NCBI GenBank assembly: GCA_024345305.1
Contig: BRON01000016.1
Location: 372,001 to 436,000 of the forward strand
From: Mrakia gelida
Lineage: Eukaryota; Basidiomycota; Tremellomycetes; Cystofilobasidiales; Mrakiaceae
Length of the DNA: 64,000 bases
Direction: 5' to 3'
Shown: in pieces, positions 1 to 11,500 of the stretch
Layout: every line of letters starts with the position of its first letter
Numbering within the stretch: the first letter of the stretch is position 1
Position numbers and translations under genes: made by a program
Notes under the pieces: model-generated
Told to the model about the DNA's origin: nothing
The model's input: the letters and a program-made list of their open reading frames with translations, nothing else
Databases searched by the model: none

Positions 1-833
1 ATCCGAGGCTCTACTAGAGAAACAAGAGAGAAACTCACCTCCTCCAAATCACTCAAATCCGAATCCTCCTCCTCCTCCTCCCAACGCACCGGTTCCTCGC
101 AGAAAGCCTCCCTGACCTCGTCTCCGTAATCGTCGTTGAAAACGAGGGTAGTAACCTGGACCCGAGGAGGAGCGGCTCCGAAGGCGTAGATGCTCGCTTT
201 GAGATTCCGTTGATGTTCTCGTATGTCGAAGATGTTGGAGCCGAAGTTCTGCGAGAAGGGAAAAGCGGAAAGGCCTCAGGTCCGAGGTCAAAGGGAGGGG
301 AGATGGGGAAACGGGGAGATTGCCGACGCGAACGAGAACGGCAATCAAGCGCGGAAAGCTCACCGTTTGAGAGAACGAAGGATCCTGTAGAGATGGAAGG
401 AAAGTGAAGAGAGCATCATCAGTATGTGAATGGACTGGGTAAGAAGCTGAGGAGGAAGGCAAAGCGAGCAAGAACGCGAGAGAAAGAGGGAGAGCTCACC
501 GAAACTGGAACTCTCGCCCAGAGCGCCGGGTCGACGGGCTCGAAAGCCTTCTGCGAGGAGTTTTCGACGAACTTGACCTTCTCCTCGAGTTTTTTTCCTA
601 AGAGAGAGGAGGTAAGAAAGAAGACTGGGAGGTCAGACTACGAAGAAGCACGCGAGCAGCAAGCTCGAGGGAGGAGGAAAGTTAAAAACTCACTGCGCCT
701 GCTCGGCGTCTCGTTTCTTCAGCAGCGCCTTCTTAACTTTCCTCAGCTCAGTCAGTTCCCTCCGCCTCACAGCCTTAGCAGTGAAGTCGGTGATGGGTCT
801 CCCTATGGGAGGAACGGAAGGGTCCGCAGGCAT
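1..833 (-). CDS. Unknown protein, 5' part only
   Basis: Minus-strand gene running off the left edge; the start codon is the ATG at 833-831 (MPADPSVPPIGRP). I can splice four exons in phase: a basic, coiled-coil-like N-terminus (ELTELRKVKKALLKKRD), then EEKVKFVENSSQKAFEPVDP, a 21-nt exon at 364-384 encoding DPSFSQT, then FGSNIFDIREHQRNLKASIY followed by a segment ending in an acidic EEEEEDSDLSDLEE stretch. Introns carry normal GTGAGT/GTGAGC donors and CAG/TAG acceptors. I do not recognise the family. The alternating basic and acidic low-complexity segments fit a nuclear or nucleolar protein, but that is only a guess. The C-terminus lies outside the window. Confidence 0.6.
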
Positions 834-2164
834 CCGAAGGAGGAGAGAGAAGAGAAGAGAGAGCGGGAGGGGATCGAACCCCGTCCCTTTTTCTTTGGGG
901 AGGAGAGCGTTGGAGCTTGAGCTCCGGCCTCGCTCAAACTCTCTTCTGAGAGAGAGAGAGGCCGTCGACTTTCTACATTGGGGGCTCCATTACTACAAGT
1001 GGGGCTTCTTTCGCTCTCGCTCTCGCTGCTGCTCTGCCCCTTCTGACAACTTACAAGTCTCGAAGAGCTCACGTCTTTGCTTCATCGTTGCTCTGTTTCC
1101 CTGTAGCTGATCGCCTCATCCAAGATATATCAGCATCTTTGCGTTTGATTCTCGCGCCTATCCGGCTGAGGATGGTGAGAAGAGGTGTAGTGGAGCGAGT
1201 TCCTTTGATGGTTCTCGAGAGAAAAGCTCCGGATCGAGGGCAAGGAGGTGAGGAGGAGGTGAGCGAGGAGGTTGGTCATTCGCCTTCCTTTGCTTCGAGA
1301 CACGGGAAGACAACAAGACAACCACAGTACGAGGTATCTTGCTGTCTGAGCATGGACATTCAGGTACGATGGACGAAAATTTTGAACCGGAAGAGGGGGC
1401 TTCACGCAGGACGAAGAGTTCCGACCACTTCAGAGGAGACGTCGTTCTTTTGTTTGCGTCCGCGGACGCGATTCTCTACCATCTCGTTCGTTCACCCCGG
1501 CTCTGAGTTTGCTCAGCTCCGGTCGGATGGCTGTTGCTTTCCTCTCCTCAAAATATGACTTCGCGAGAAGGTCTGCGTCGCGTCAAACGATGATACGAAA
1601 GGAACGAAGGGAGCGACGACCTCGAGCGGCTAGTCTCATCAATCATTCGTTCGTCTAGCCTCCCTTCCTATACCTTCATCCCTCAACTCGCTCGCCACAT
1701 CTTCCTTGAAAAGAGAGCATGGACGAAGGCTGAACCTCATATATGACACTTCGCTCGAATCTGCTGCCGGGGGACTCGAGTCAGGAACGGGAATCGACCA
1801 AACCCCCGAGCTCCGTTCTTGTTTATCTCGAGCCTTCTTATCGCTCCTTCTTCTGGATTTCGATGGATAAGATGATGAATGTCAAGTATGCGAAGAGCAT
1901 TCAATTCTGATGGTGAGAAAATTTGAGTTTGAACCAGGGAAGAAGGAGAGAGAAGAAGAGCGGGCGGCTGTCCTCCTTTTCCTCCTTCCCTCTCTCCCTC
2001 CCTCTCCTTCTCAACTCTCCCACCACCACCACTACCACCATCACAGACTCGAACCCTCCCCTCTCGATCCTTATCCCTTTCCCCATCCCTCTCATCCTTC
2101 TACTCGACGATCCTCACTCCTCCTACCAGCGTCAAGGCTCGACGAATCCTTCCCTCGCTCGGAC
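834..2164. other. Intergenic region, no gene seen
   Basis: About 1.3 kb between the divergent genes starting at 833 (minus) and 2165 (plus). Open frames here are short and do not share the codon preference of neighbouring genes. Pyrimidine-rich stretches just upstream of 2165 would suit a promoter or 5' leader. A tRNA T-loop-like string at about 853-880 does not extend into a tRNA fold. Confidence 0.5.
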
Positions 2165-3106
2165 ATGGATGACTCGCTGGCGGATCAACTTCGTGAGTCT
2201 CTCCTCCTGCTCCCTGGATCGCCATGAGGAGGCTAGTTGTGGGAGGTGGTCCAGGAGGTGCTGGTAGTCGTGGGAGTCCTGGGGTGAGATCTGGAGTTCG
2301 GGAGCGAGGGAGGTGGGAGAAGAGAGGCGAGGGCTGAGGATGGTGAAAAGAGAAGGGAGAGCGCCGTCCGACCTTCTCGTTCCAACCTCCCATCGGCTCG
2401 AGTCCAGATCCTATCCTCCTCTCCTTGGAGACCGAGGAGTCCGAATCAGGACTGTGAAGGTTGCTGGTCCGAAAAGTCGATCCGAGGTAGCCTGGGAACG
2501 GCGAGAACGAAGAAGAAGCTAGATCGACCGTCCTTCCTCATTGGGCTGAGCGAGTTCGAGAGGATCTCGTAGGGCGAGAGGGAGATGGTGCGGGAGAGTC
2601 TAGGAGGGTCGATGCAGAGTGCAAGATATATAGTCAGCTCTTTTTCCTCGAAATCTACGAAAACTGACGCGTCCTTCTGTCCAGCAGGTCCTTTCTCCAG
2701 CGCTCGCTCTCCTCCCTCGCTCGGAACGATAGGGACCCAATGAGAACGCGTCGGACTCACGATGTAGTGAGTCTCGTCTACCTGTAGAATAGCAGTAGGA
2801 AGAAGAGGGTCAGGATGGGATCTGAGGGCTGATATCGAATCCTTCTTGTTCGCGAACTCACAGGTCGACTCCCCTCCCTCCTCTGAGTCGATCCTCCTCC
2901 CTCGCTGGATCTATACACCGTTCCCTCACTCGTCCCAATCACCTCCTTCCACCCACTCTCCGCCCATCAACCACCGTCTTGACTCAGCCAGAGGAGTCAG
3001 CATGGTGCAAGACGTCCACGAGCGAGGTGGAGACGAGTTCGCCCTGGAACTGAAGTTGAGCTCGAGGAGGAAGTGGATGAGAGCTCGTCCGTCCGATGGG
3101 AGTTGA
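2165..3106 (+). CDS. Small unknown protein, five exons
   Basis: The ATG at 2165 opens MDDSLADQL and is followed at once by a GTGAGT donor. A phase-consistent model joins it to LVGGGPGGAGSRGSPG, then a segment with RTKKKLDRPSFLIGLSEFER, then SRSFLQRSLSSLARNDRDP, then a last exon starting VDSPPSSES at about 2863 and stopping at TGA 3104-3106. The product would be roughly 190 residues, rich in serine, proline and arginine, with no signal peptide, membrane segment or known domain. The phase agreement over five exons supports a real gene, although the first intron would be only about 43 nt and its acceptor is weak. The next gene follows on the same strand after about 240 bp. Function unknown. Confidence 0.45.
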
Positions 3107-3349
3107 GATGAAGGTTGAGGTCGAGCCAGATTCGAGCTCGTACGGCTAGGATGGGTGCTGAGGGAGAGTCGTTGTCTTAGGGTAAGTCTTCCTTTGTCGA
3201 GCTCTGTGGGCGTCGGGAAGGAAGCAGTGGTACCGAGTTTCGAGAGCTCACCTCCTTGTTTCCTTATTTCTTCCTTCACTACAACCTTCCCACCCATTTG
3301 AACACCTCACTTTCCCAACATCACCTCCACCATCCCATCTCGCTCAGAT

Positions 3350-6300
3350 ATGTCTTCGCAAGATCATTGGTCCAAGACACAGAGGTCTACAGGCGATCGA
3401 AGGTGAGCTTTCATCGCGCTTCCCTCCTCCTCCTCCTCCCCTCTGCACTTGCCTCGAACTCGCGGGAGAACGAGAACTGGAACGAGATCTTCGAATGAGA
3501 CGATCAATCAGGTCGGAGCTTTGGCTTCAGCTGTGGTTGTGGTCGTAGAGGAAGTCGTGAAGGAGACAGAGGGGTGGCGAAAGCGATCTCGCCTCCATCG
3601 TCTCTCTCCTCTCTCGCTCTCCAGCCTTGAAGCTGACCCTCCTTCCCTCTCCACCTTCCGTTTCCCGCCGCATACAGCTCTTCCAAAATCATTGGGTTCC
3701 CTTCCCTACCTCCTGCTACTTCCTCCACATCCCCGATCCATCGACATGCCATCCACGCCAGCTCTACACAACCCACCTCGCTCGTCTCCTCCCTCCTCGT
3801 TCCTGGATCCAAATCAAGGGAGGAGATCACCTCGAGGAGGCAGCTTCCCTCGAAGGAGGCGAAAGCCAAGGCCTTCGAAGACTCGTCGCCGCTCTTCAGT
3901 GGATCCGAGAAGAGGAAGAGGTCTGAAGGGATCCTGGAGGAGAGCATGGGATCCAAGGTCGTCGAGAAGAAGATGAAGGTCGCTTTGTTCGGTCAGTCCC
4001 TTGATTTGCCTCCTCTAGTTCTTCGAGTCTTTCGAGTCGTGAAATGAACATACTGACATGCCTCTGCATACTTTCCTCTCTTCGAACTGCAGCTCGTCCA
4101 TCTTCTCTTGGTTCAACGGTCCCTTCACCAACGCCTGGTTCGACCGTCCCTCACCATCGACGAACAGCTCGACCTGCCCCTTTTGCCACCTCTCCAACCT
4201 CCCCGCACATCAGCTCGTCGACCCTACCGTTCGATACCTCCTCTACGCATCCTCCTCCGACGACTTCACGCCCGACCTTCTCCAACGGTTAGTTCGACGC
4301 GTCCTCCACTCCTCTTTCGACGTTCTTGACGAACCGCCTGACCTTCTTCTTCTCTCTCTTTTTTCAGGTCGAGCCGGAGTTGGGAACCTCAACCCCGAAC
4401 AAAACCCTTCAACCCCTACGACCCTCTCAAACTCGTTCACCTTCGTCCTCGCCGGTCGTGAGGTCGACCTCGCGTCCCTCTCCCCGTCGCTAGAGAAGGA
4501 GTCGCTTTGGGCGTCGGAGAGAGGGGGTGGAGGTGGGAGTGGTGTAAGAGTATCGACTGGTCACTCGAGCGGGAAACGAGCGAGTAGGAGCTCACAGGTG
4601 GGAGGAGGTCGAGGTCGAGATCGAGATCGAGGTTCAGCTGGAGCTCGAGGAGATGAAGTTCGAAGGGGGCGAGCTCGAGGAGGAGGAGTTCTAGGTGAGC
4701 TTCGTAATTCCTCTGCCAGTGTAGAGGTCGAGAAAGGGCTCGTGGAGAGATAGAGTAGCTGACATCTACCTTGGGTTTCGCCGCTGTTGGAACAGGCTCG
4801 ACAACCAAGGAGAAGATCAAGAGCGACTCGAGCTTGTCATCTCCTTCGCAGCTCGAAGCTGGTGCTAGTGGAGGAGGGGAGAGCGATAGGGTTGGACCTG
4901 AGGGTAAGTTCACACTCTCCCTTCCAGGCTCTCTCGGGCTACATTGCGTCGAAACGAGTTCGCGTTCGACATGGCTGATCCATCCTTATCTAATCTCCAC
5001 CAAACAGTCTCGTCCACAGCTTCGACGTCCCCGTCAACTCCTCGACCTTCTTCGAGCGTTCCGGATCGTGTTTGGGTTGAGCTTTGTCTGGTGGTGGGAT
5101 CCGAATCGGAACAGTATTGCAGGGGTGAGTTCAAGCCCGAGCTCCATTTCGGTTCAACTCGAACTGACTGTATTCCCTTCGCCCTCTTCCCTTCGCCCTC
5201 CAGTTTTGCTTCATGGGACTATGCCTATTTGTGAGAAGCCTGACTCAGCTCTTCTCGATAGTCAAGCTCGTTTCTTACGAGTCTTCCTTCGTTCGTGACA
5301 GGCGAAGTACTCTGCCACCTTTCGGTTCGTTCTCTCTTTCGACTCTCTCTGTCGAGACCTATCGATTCGACTGATTTACCTGCTGACACCCCTCTTCACT
5401 ATCTTGGTGCAACCTCGATGATCTTCCCACACTCAGAATCATTTCCAGACCCCTCTCGGTGAGCTCTCTCGAACGAGATCGGGTTGAGTCTCATTCGAAT
5501 CGATGACCTCCTTCTCCTCTTCGCCTCTTCTCTCCAGAGCGGATCCGACTCACGTCCTCTGGATTGAGTGTCAGGCACGGAGTTCTGGGGAATGTTAGTT
5601 CTCAGTCTTGTATCCTTCTTTCTCTCGTCATTTCCTAACCAGCGATATTTTCACAGCACGTTTCCTCTCCCTTCGGAACCCTTCAGCTCGAAGTCGACTT
5701 CGAACAGGTTGGAGGAGGTCCTCCGATCTCACCACTCGCGCGAACGTCGGATATCAGTGAGCCTCCTTCGTTCCAATTGTTTGAGCCCTCGATACGACGA
5801 AGACATCAAAAGACTCACCGCGTTTCTCTCCCTCTCGCAGACACGAACGCCGTCGCGTCTTCTTCCAAACGATCAACCACCGACGCCTCTCTGGACCAGA
5901 CCTCGAACACCAACCCCCCCAAGAAGCCAAGGAATGCTTTGAAGAAGCCGTCTTCGGACTCAACAACGTCGAAGGTTGGAGATAACAAGATGCAGAGTGA
6001 GTAAGCTTGAGACGCAGTTCTCGATTGACTTGAGCTTTGCTGACTCTCTTTCTGTCCCGTTATTCGTCCGTTTTGCAGAGAAGAAGCCCAAACGGAAGAG
6101 ACTTTCGTCCGAGAACGAGGAGGAGGACGACGTTTCGAGGGACGGGGAGTTGGGAGTGGTTGGGTCGACTGGGGATGTGAAGGGGAAGGGAAAGGCGGAG
6201 GTGAAGGGGAAGGGGAAGAAGCAGAAGGTTGCCGTGGAGTTGGTGAAGGAGGAGGATGATGGTAGGTCCATCTCTCCTCGTTTCGAATTCAACTCGACGC

Positions 6301-8523
6301 GTCGTGTTCATTCTTCGCGACCGAGGCTGACCACGTTCTCTTTCTCCCGAGCAGGCTTCGACTCGGACGACTCTACCAACGATGCCGCGATCTTCGGATA
6401 CGATACCGATCTGGATTCGGAGTTCGAAGACGAGGAGGACGAGGAGTTCATCGTCGCCGCCAACGTCAGTTTCCGCCCTTTCCTTTCGCTTCTATCTATG
6501 TATCGCCCATCTGACTCCCGTCTCGTCTCCCTTCCTCTCCCTTCTAGCTTGAAGCCGTCAAGCAGGAGCTTCCAGCCATAACCCCAGCAGCCAACCCTCC
6601 CTCCTCCTCATCCGCTTCCACCTCCGCCGACCCACAACCCTCCGAACCGCCGATCCTCACCTCTTCGGGAGCCAACTTCGACGTCGATCAACTCCTCCCT
6701 CGTCTCTTCCATGCCGTCAAAGAGCTGGATCCTCCGGACTCCAAGGCCGTCCTCTCTGTCCTCGAACGGGCGATGAAAGGCTCCCATCTTCCCTCGGCTG
6801 AGGTTCGACAAGCTCGAGAGGATCGGAGTGAGCAGGAGACGAGGAAGATGAACGAGAAGATCTTGGATTTGGACGAGACGCTGGAGGTTGAGGAGAGGGA
6901 GAAGGATCGTGGGTCGTTCTGGCCGTCTGGGGTTCGGAAGCTTTGGTGAGTCGAATCTCGTCCTCTTGTCCGTCGCTGCGTGAACCCCTCACCTACCCAC
7001 TTGACTGACTCGCTTTCGTTACTTAATCTTATCTTCTCTAGCACACGAGTCAAGTCCACGGCCTCGGCGTTCCTCGTGAACTGGTGCGAGTGGACGACAA
7101 CAAAAGGCCACGACAACGGAGGGACGAAGGGATACGGAGAGTCTCTGAAGGATCCCAACGCTCACCACCACGTCAGCGAGCTTATAACTCAGGCTAGGGG
7201 GGAGATCGTCGACGGAGTAAGTCTAATTTTGTTCTCTTCCGATCTAAGACGCGTTGATTGGAAGGATCGAACGCGTCGCATTCGCTCGTCCTTCGCTGAT
7301 TCAGCTTAATGTTTTCCTTTCACCTCTGCCCTCCTCACCCAGGTCGCCCACATCGACCTGTCCTCTGGGGTGTATGACGGGAAGGAGACTGGAAAATCGC
7401 CTTATCTCTCCCATCCGGATCGACATCTCCAAGTCTGGCTCGACGCTCACGACACGACGTTCCTCTCCCAGCTCAAGGAGTCAAGGATCTGGACGTACAG
7501 TGGCGAGACGGGATTCAAGAAGTTCTTCCTTCGACTCATCGATGAGGGAAAGATCAAGGTCATCAACGTCCTCGTTCCAATCCCCGTCAAGCTCGTCGAC
7601 GCTGGAGGGAAGTTCGTTCGGAACGACTCGGTCGACTTCGAGTTCGCCGTGGTTGCTCAGACGGACGAGAGCTTGGAGGAGGGATCTATCGTCATATCTA
7701 GGCACCACATGTGCTCCCATTACCTCTTCCCGGATTCACTCAAAGCTACAAAGGCGGTGAGTCCCTTCGTTTTCTCGTTCGAGTCTGGCTTTCTCGCTTC
7801 TTGCTTTGTTCTCGAACTGACTCTCCGTCTCCGCTTTGCTTTCTCTTCACAGGATGTCATCCAGGAGTACCTTCGTCGGCTCTCTCCACCCCAGATCTCC
7901 TTCGCTCCCATTCCCATCGACTACCACGCTCGAAACTACTCCAGCTCCTCCCCCGATTCTCCCTTAGCTTCCACGAGCGGGGGACGGATGTGCATGCTCG
8001 TCTCTCATCTCGGGAAACGGGAGAAGGACTCCAAGAAGCCCATCCCTCTCTCGCACCTCCAGTCTCAGTACCCTCGCCTACTCCTCTTCCTTCGAAGTTG
8101 GCTCTCGTCGCGTCAAGATCTGGTCGCTCAACTGGTCTGGGAGGACGGGATTCCCGACGAGGTTCGAGCATCACCGGTGTCTCAGGCTCGACGTCTCATG
8201 AAGGACAAGGCTGAGGCTACTCGTGAGCTCCTCGTCTCCCATCTTTCGATCCCGACAGGTCTGCGCGTTCGATTTCGAGCTCATTTCTTTGCATCATCTT
8301 GTTTCACAGGTGCTTCGAACACCAGTGAGTTTATCGTCACCAAGGTTTTTGGCGCCGTCCTTGCTTCGAGCTGACATTGTTTTCCGTCTTCTCTGCAGTC
8401 GCTCGAGGGAAGAGTCCATCGGAGCGTTCGGAGAAGGAGATCGTTCGTTCCCTCCCTCCTCGCTCTCTCGCTCGATGTGAGCTGAACCTCTCGTTTACGC
8501 TTTCTACAGGCTTCTCTCGCTAA
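3350..8523 (+). CDS. Large unknown protein, many exons
   Basis: Starts at ATG 3350 (MSSQDHWSKTQRSTGDR) and can be spliced through more than a dozen exons with consistent phase. The N-terminal third is serine/proline/glycine-rich and disordered, including an RG-rich exon near 4600-4690. Next come a better-ordered stretch (DRVWVELCLVVGSESEQYCR; FGTLQLEVDFEQVGGGPP) and a very basic and acidic stretch with KKKPKRKRL and DEEDEEF, typical of nuclear proteins. The C-terminal half (about 6550-8250) is dense and globular-looking, with FDVDQLLPRLFHAVKELDPP, then FLVNWCEWTTTKGHDN, then LQVWLDAHDTTFLSQLKESR and MCSHYLFPDSLKATKA. I recognise no family. The frame ends at TAA 8521-8523, whether or not a 33-nt putative intron at 8477-8509 is removed. 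It is unclear whether it really ends here or continues into the next gene. Confidence 0.55.
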
Positions 8524-8593
8524 GTCTGATGTTCGTCTGCATCTCTCTTGATCCCTCTCACGTGCCCTCGCTGACTCTGACTTGCCTTTCCAG

Positions 8594-11500
8594 CAAAGAG
8601 CTGCTGAACAACACGCTTGGTTGGCTTCGATGACTCCTGATCAACGGGCTGTGAGTCTTCCCTCGCTCCCTTTGCGCTCTCGAACGACTCGAGCTGACCT
8701 CTTCCTCGTCCTCGTTCTCTTCAGGCTCACTACCGTCGTAAACGAGAGGCCGAGAAGGCTAAGCTGGCTTCGATGACTCCTGATCAACGGGCTGTGAGTC
8801 TTCCCTCGCTCCCTTTGCGCTCTCGAACGACTCGAGCTGACCTCTTCCTCGTCCTCGTTCTCTTCAGGCTCACTACCGTCGTAAACGAGAGGCCGAGAAG
8901 GCTAAGCTGGCTTTGATGACCCCCGAGGAGCTTGCTGTGAGTCTTCCCGCGCTTCCTTCGCGCCCTCGAACGACTCGAGCTGACCTCCTTCTCGCTTTCG
9001 TTCTCGTCAGGCCTATCGAGGAGGACAACGGGAATATCGTCGACGTTGGTACGAACACAATAAGGAGGTACGCTTGGTCTTCGCTTCGCTGGATTTAGAC
9101 GATCTCGAGCTAATCTAGTCCTTTCCCACCCTTCTCTACGGGAAAACAAACAGATGCTTCGAGCCAAAGAGAAGGTTCGTGAGATCTAGCAGTCAGGGTT
9201 CCGAGGAGAGAGACGGCGACGTGTCACTGATCCATCATTCCCTTTGTTCTCTTCGTTCAGCCATGTCTTGATTCCCACTGCTCCGAGAACACTGGCCGAC
9301 TCTATGCACCAGGTCTGCTGCTAGAGCACTCTCTGCTTAGTCATGCCGTCGGATCAAATCAACTGGTGAGCCGACTCATCGATTTTGTTTGACGCGCCCG
9401 AAAATTGAAACTGATTTCCCTTCGTTCGTTGTTCAGAGATGGAAGTGTCTTCTTTGCCCTGAAGCACCTCGCTTCCGGACCCTCAACCAGCGATCCAAAC
9501 ACCGGAGCAAGGTTCATCTGGATTTGAGTGTCGAGCAGGTCTTCCTCGACACCGGGGAGTTTCCGAAGCAGGACGACGTGCGTTCACTCTCCCACTTCTC
9601 TCCTTCGCTCTTCTCTCGTTCGAAGAGTCTGACTCCCTCTTTTTTCGCTTTCTTTATAGATCGAGGGACAGGAAACCAAGCTCAAGGAGTCCATCATTTG
9701 GAAGAACACCTCGTACAAGTCGGACCCTGGAACTGGTCATTTCTCGGACGACGTGAGTTTCTTCCGTCTTTCTTTCGTCTCGCCTCGAGCCCACAAGCTG
9801 ACTTCCTTCTCGCTCTACATTGCCTCTTCAGCCGTTCTGGTTGGAGCCGTGGAAGGTCAGCTGTCTCGCTCTATCTCGAGCACTGTCTTGTCTCCCTCGT
9901 CGCGAGCGTGTCCTGACTTCGCGATTCTTCCTCGTTTTCTTCAGCCTTGGGGTTGCCCCTGCTGCGGTAAGGGCTTCTCCAAGGCGAGAAACGGTCGCGA
10001 CCACCGTCGCAAGGTCAAGCCGTGTCGGCTACGCCCAAATGGAGAGGATCGGAGGGATCCGGTCAAGATCGGAGAGTACCAGCGACTCAATTCGACGGTG
10101 CGTCTTTCGCTCTCCTTCGCGTCGAAGCAGACTCTTCACTGACCATTTCCTCCTCTCTTCTACCAGGTCTCTGGATCATCGCATCCTTCTTCTCAGAGGT
10201 GAGCTCGCTCGACGAATTCCTCGTTCGACGACGCGTCTGATCAGGTCCGTTTTTCTCGTCCAGTCCTTCCCTCGACGTCCCCTCCTCCGCCTCCTCGCTT
10301 CCGTCCTCTTCTTCCTCCAGGACCACGTCTGATCCTTCGCTCACTCAGCCATCTCTCAACGATCTCGGTCAGCTGGATGCTCCTTCGTCCCAGGAGCTCT
10401 TGATCGACACGCCGATGGAGGGCATCTCGACTTCGAACGAGGACGACACTTCCATGACCGTGAGTTGACCTCTCCCTCTTTGATCCCCTTGGCTCTCCGC
10501 ACACTCAACTAACCTAACTCTTTCTTTCGTCTCCGTTTCACAGTGTTGGCTTCCGTCTTGCAAGGTCTTCAAGACGTTCGTTCGAACCCGAGACTCAACT
10601 CCACCTCTCGCTCTCTCTCGAAATCGAGCTGATCACGTTTTGTTTCCCTTTTCTTCCTCAGTTCCTCCCAATACCATCCATGCCTGGACACCGTGGAGGA
10701 ACTGGAAGATCCCACGGAAGTGTCTGGGAGGTCGCCTTGTTTGGACCGTCCCACGCGAGGTTCCGAGGTCTCGCCTACGGTCGACGAACTCGAGGAACCG
10801 AGGATGGAGCAGGTTTCCAAGGACACCGAACCCCTCGAGGGCATCGACGAGGACGAGCCGGAAGAGGAGGCAGCTGGTATCGGCCGCTACATCAGCTCTT
10901 CGTTCGCTCGAACGTCTCACACCCGAGACACGACGTCGCTGCTTCAGCTTCCAGCTCGAGCTCAAGGTCCGCCGCCACCTCTTCAACGTCTCCCCCCTCG
11001 CCCGACCAGTCTTCCTAACTCCTCGAAACACAAGCCTCAGCCGCGACACCTCTCCACTCCCTCCCCTCTTCGCAGAGCCTCAGCAATCCTCGTCTCCTCC
11101 CAAACACCCTCCTCCTTCGAACTCCTTCAAACTCCTCTCTCCCCTCCTCCCACCACCAAGCGAGCCACAAGCGATCCCACTCCTCCCAAACCCGAGGACG
11201 GCGTCGCGTCCTCGTCGGTCAAACCTCATCTCCTCTTCCCTCAACGACGAGCATCACGCGCTCCTCCTCCTCGTGCTCAACCTCTTCGATCCTCACCCAC
11301 CACCCCAAAAAACAGCTCGGCCGTTCCGACTATCCAGATCACTCGACCAGCTCCCACACCTGCACCAACTCCCTCTCTCATCAACTCCAAACGACCCGTC
11401 CACCCAACCCTCCTCGCTCCCTCCAAAAAAACACGCCCCACCACCACCAAAGCTCACGTCTCGTTCCTTCTTCCCACCAACAACAACGACAAGGGGAACG

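Noticed and set aside
853..915. tRNA on the minus strand, suggested by a T-loop-like GGGTTCGATCC string
   Set aside because: The flanking bases do not give a five-pair T-stem, D-arm or acceptor stem in any register; the hairpin nearby is a simple inverted GGAGCTCAAGCTCC.
3504..3956. 150-codon open frame on the minus strand
   Set aside because: It lies opposite phase-consistent plus-strand exons of the gene starting at 3350 and has no family features; an open mirror frame is common in this GC-rich, C-ending coding DNA.
8623..9010. CRISPR-like or minisatellite array
   Set aside because: The repeat unit is an exon plus intron with preserved splice signals and a 23-residue coding period, not spacers between direct repeats.
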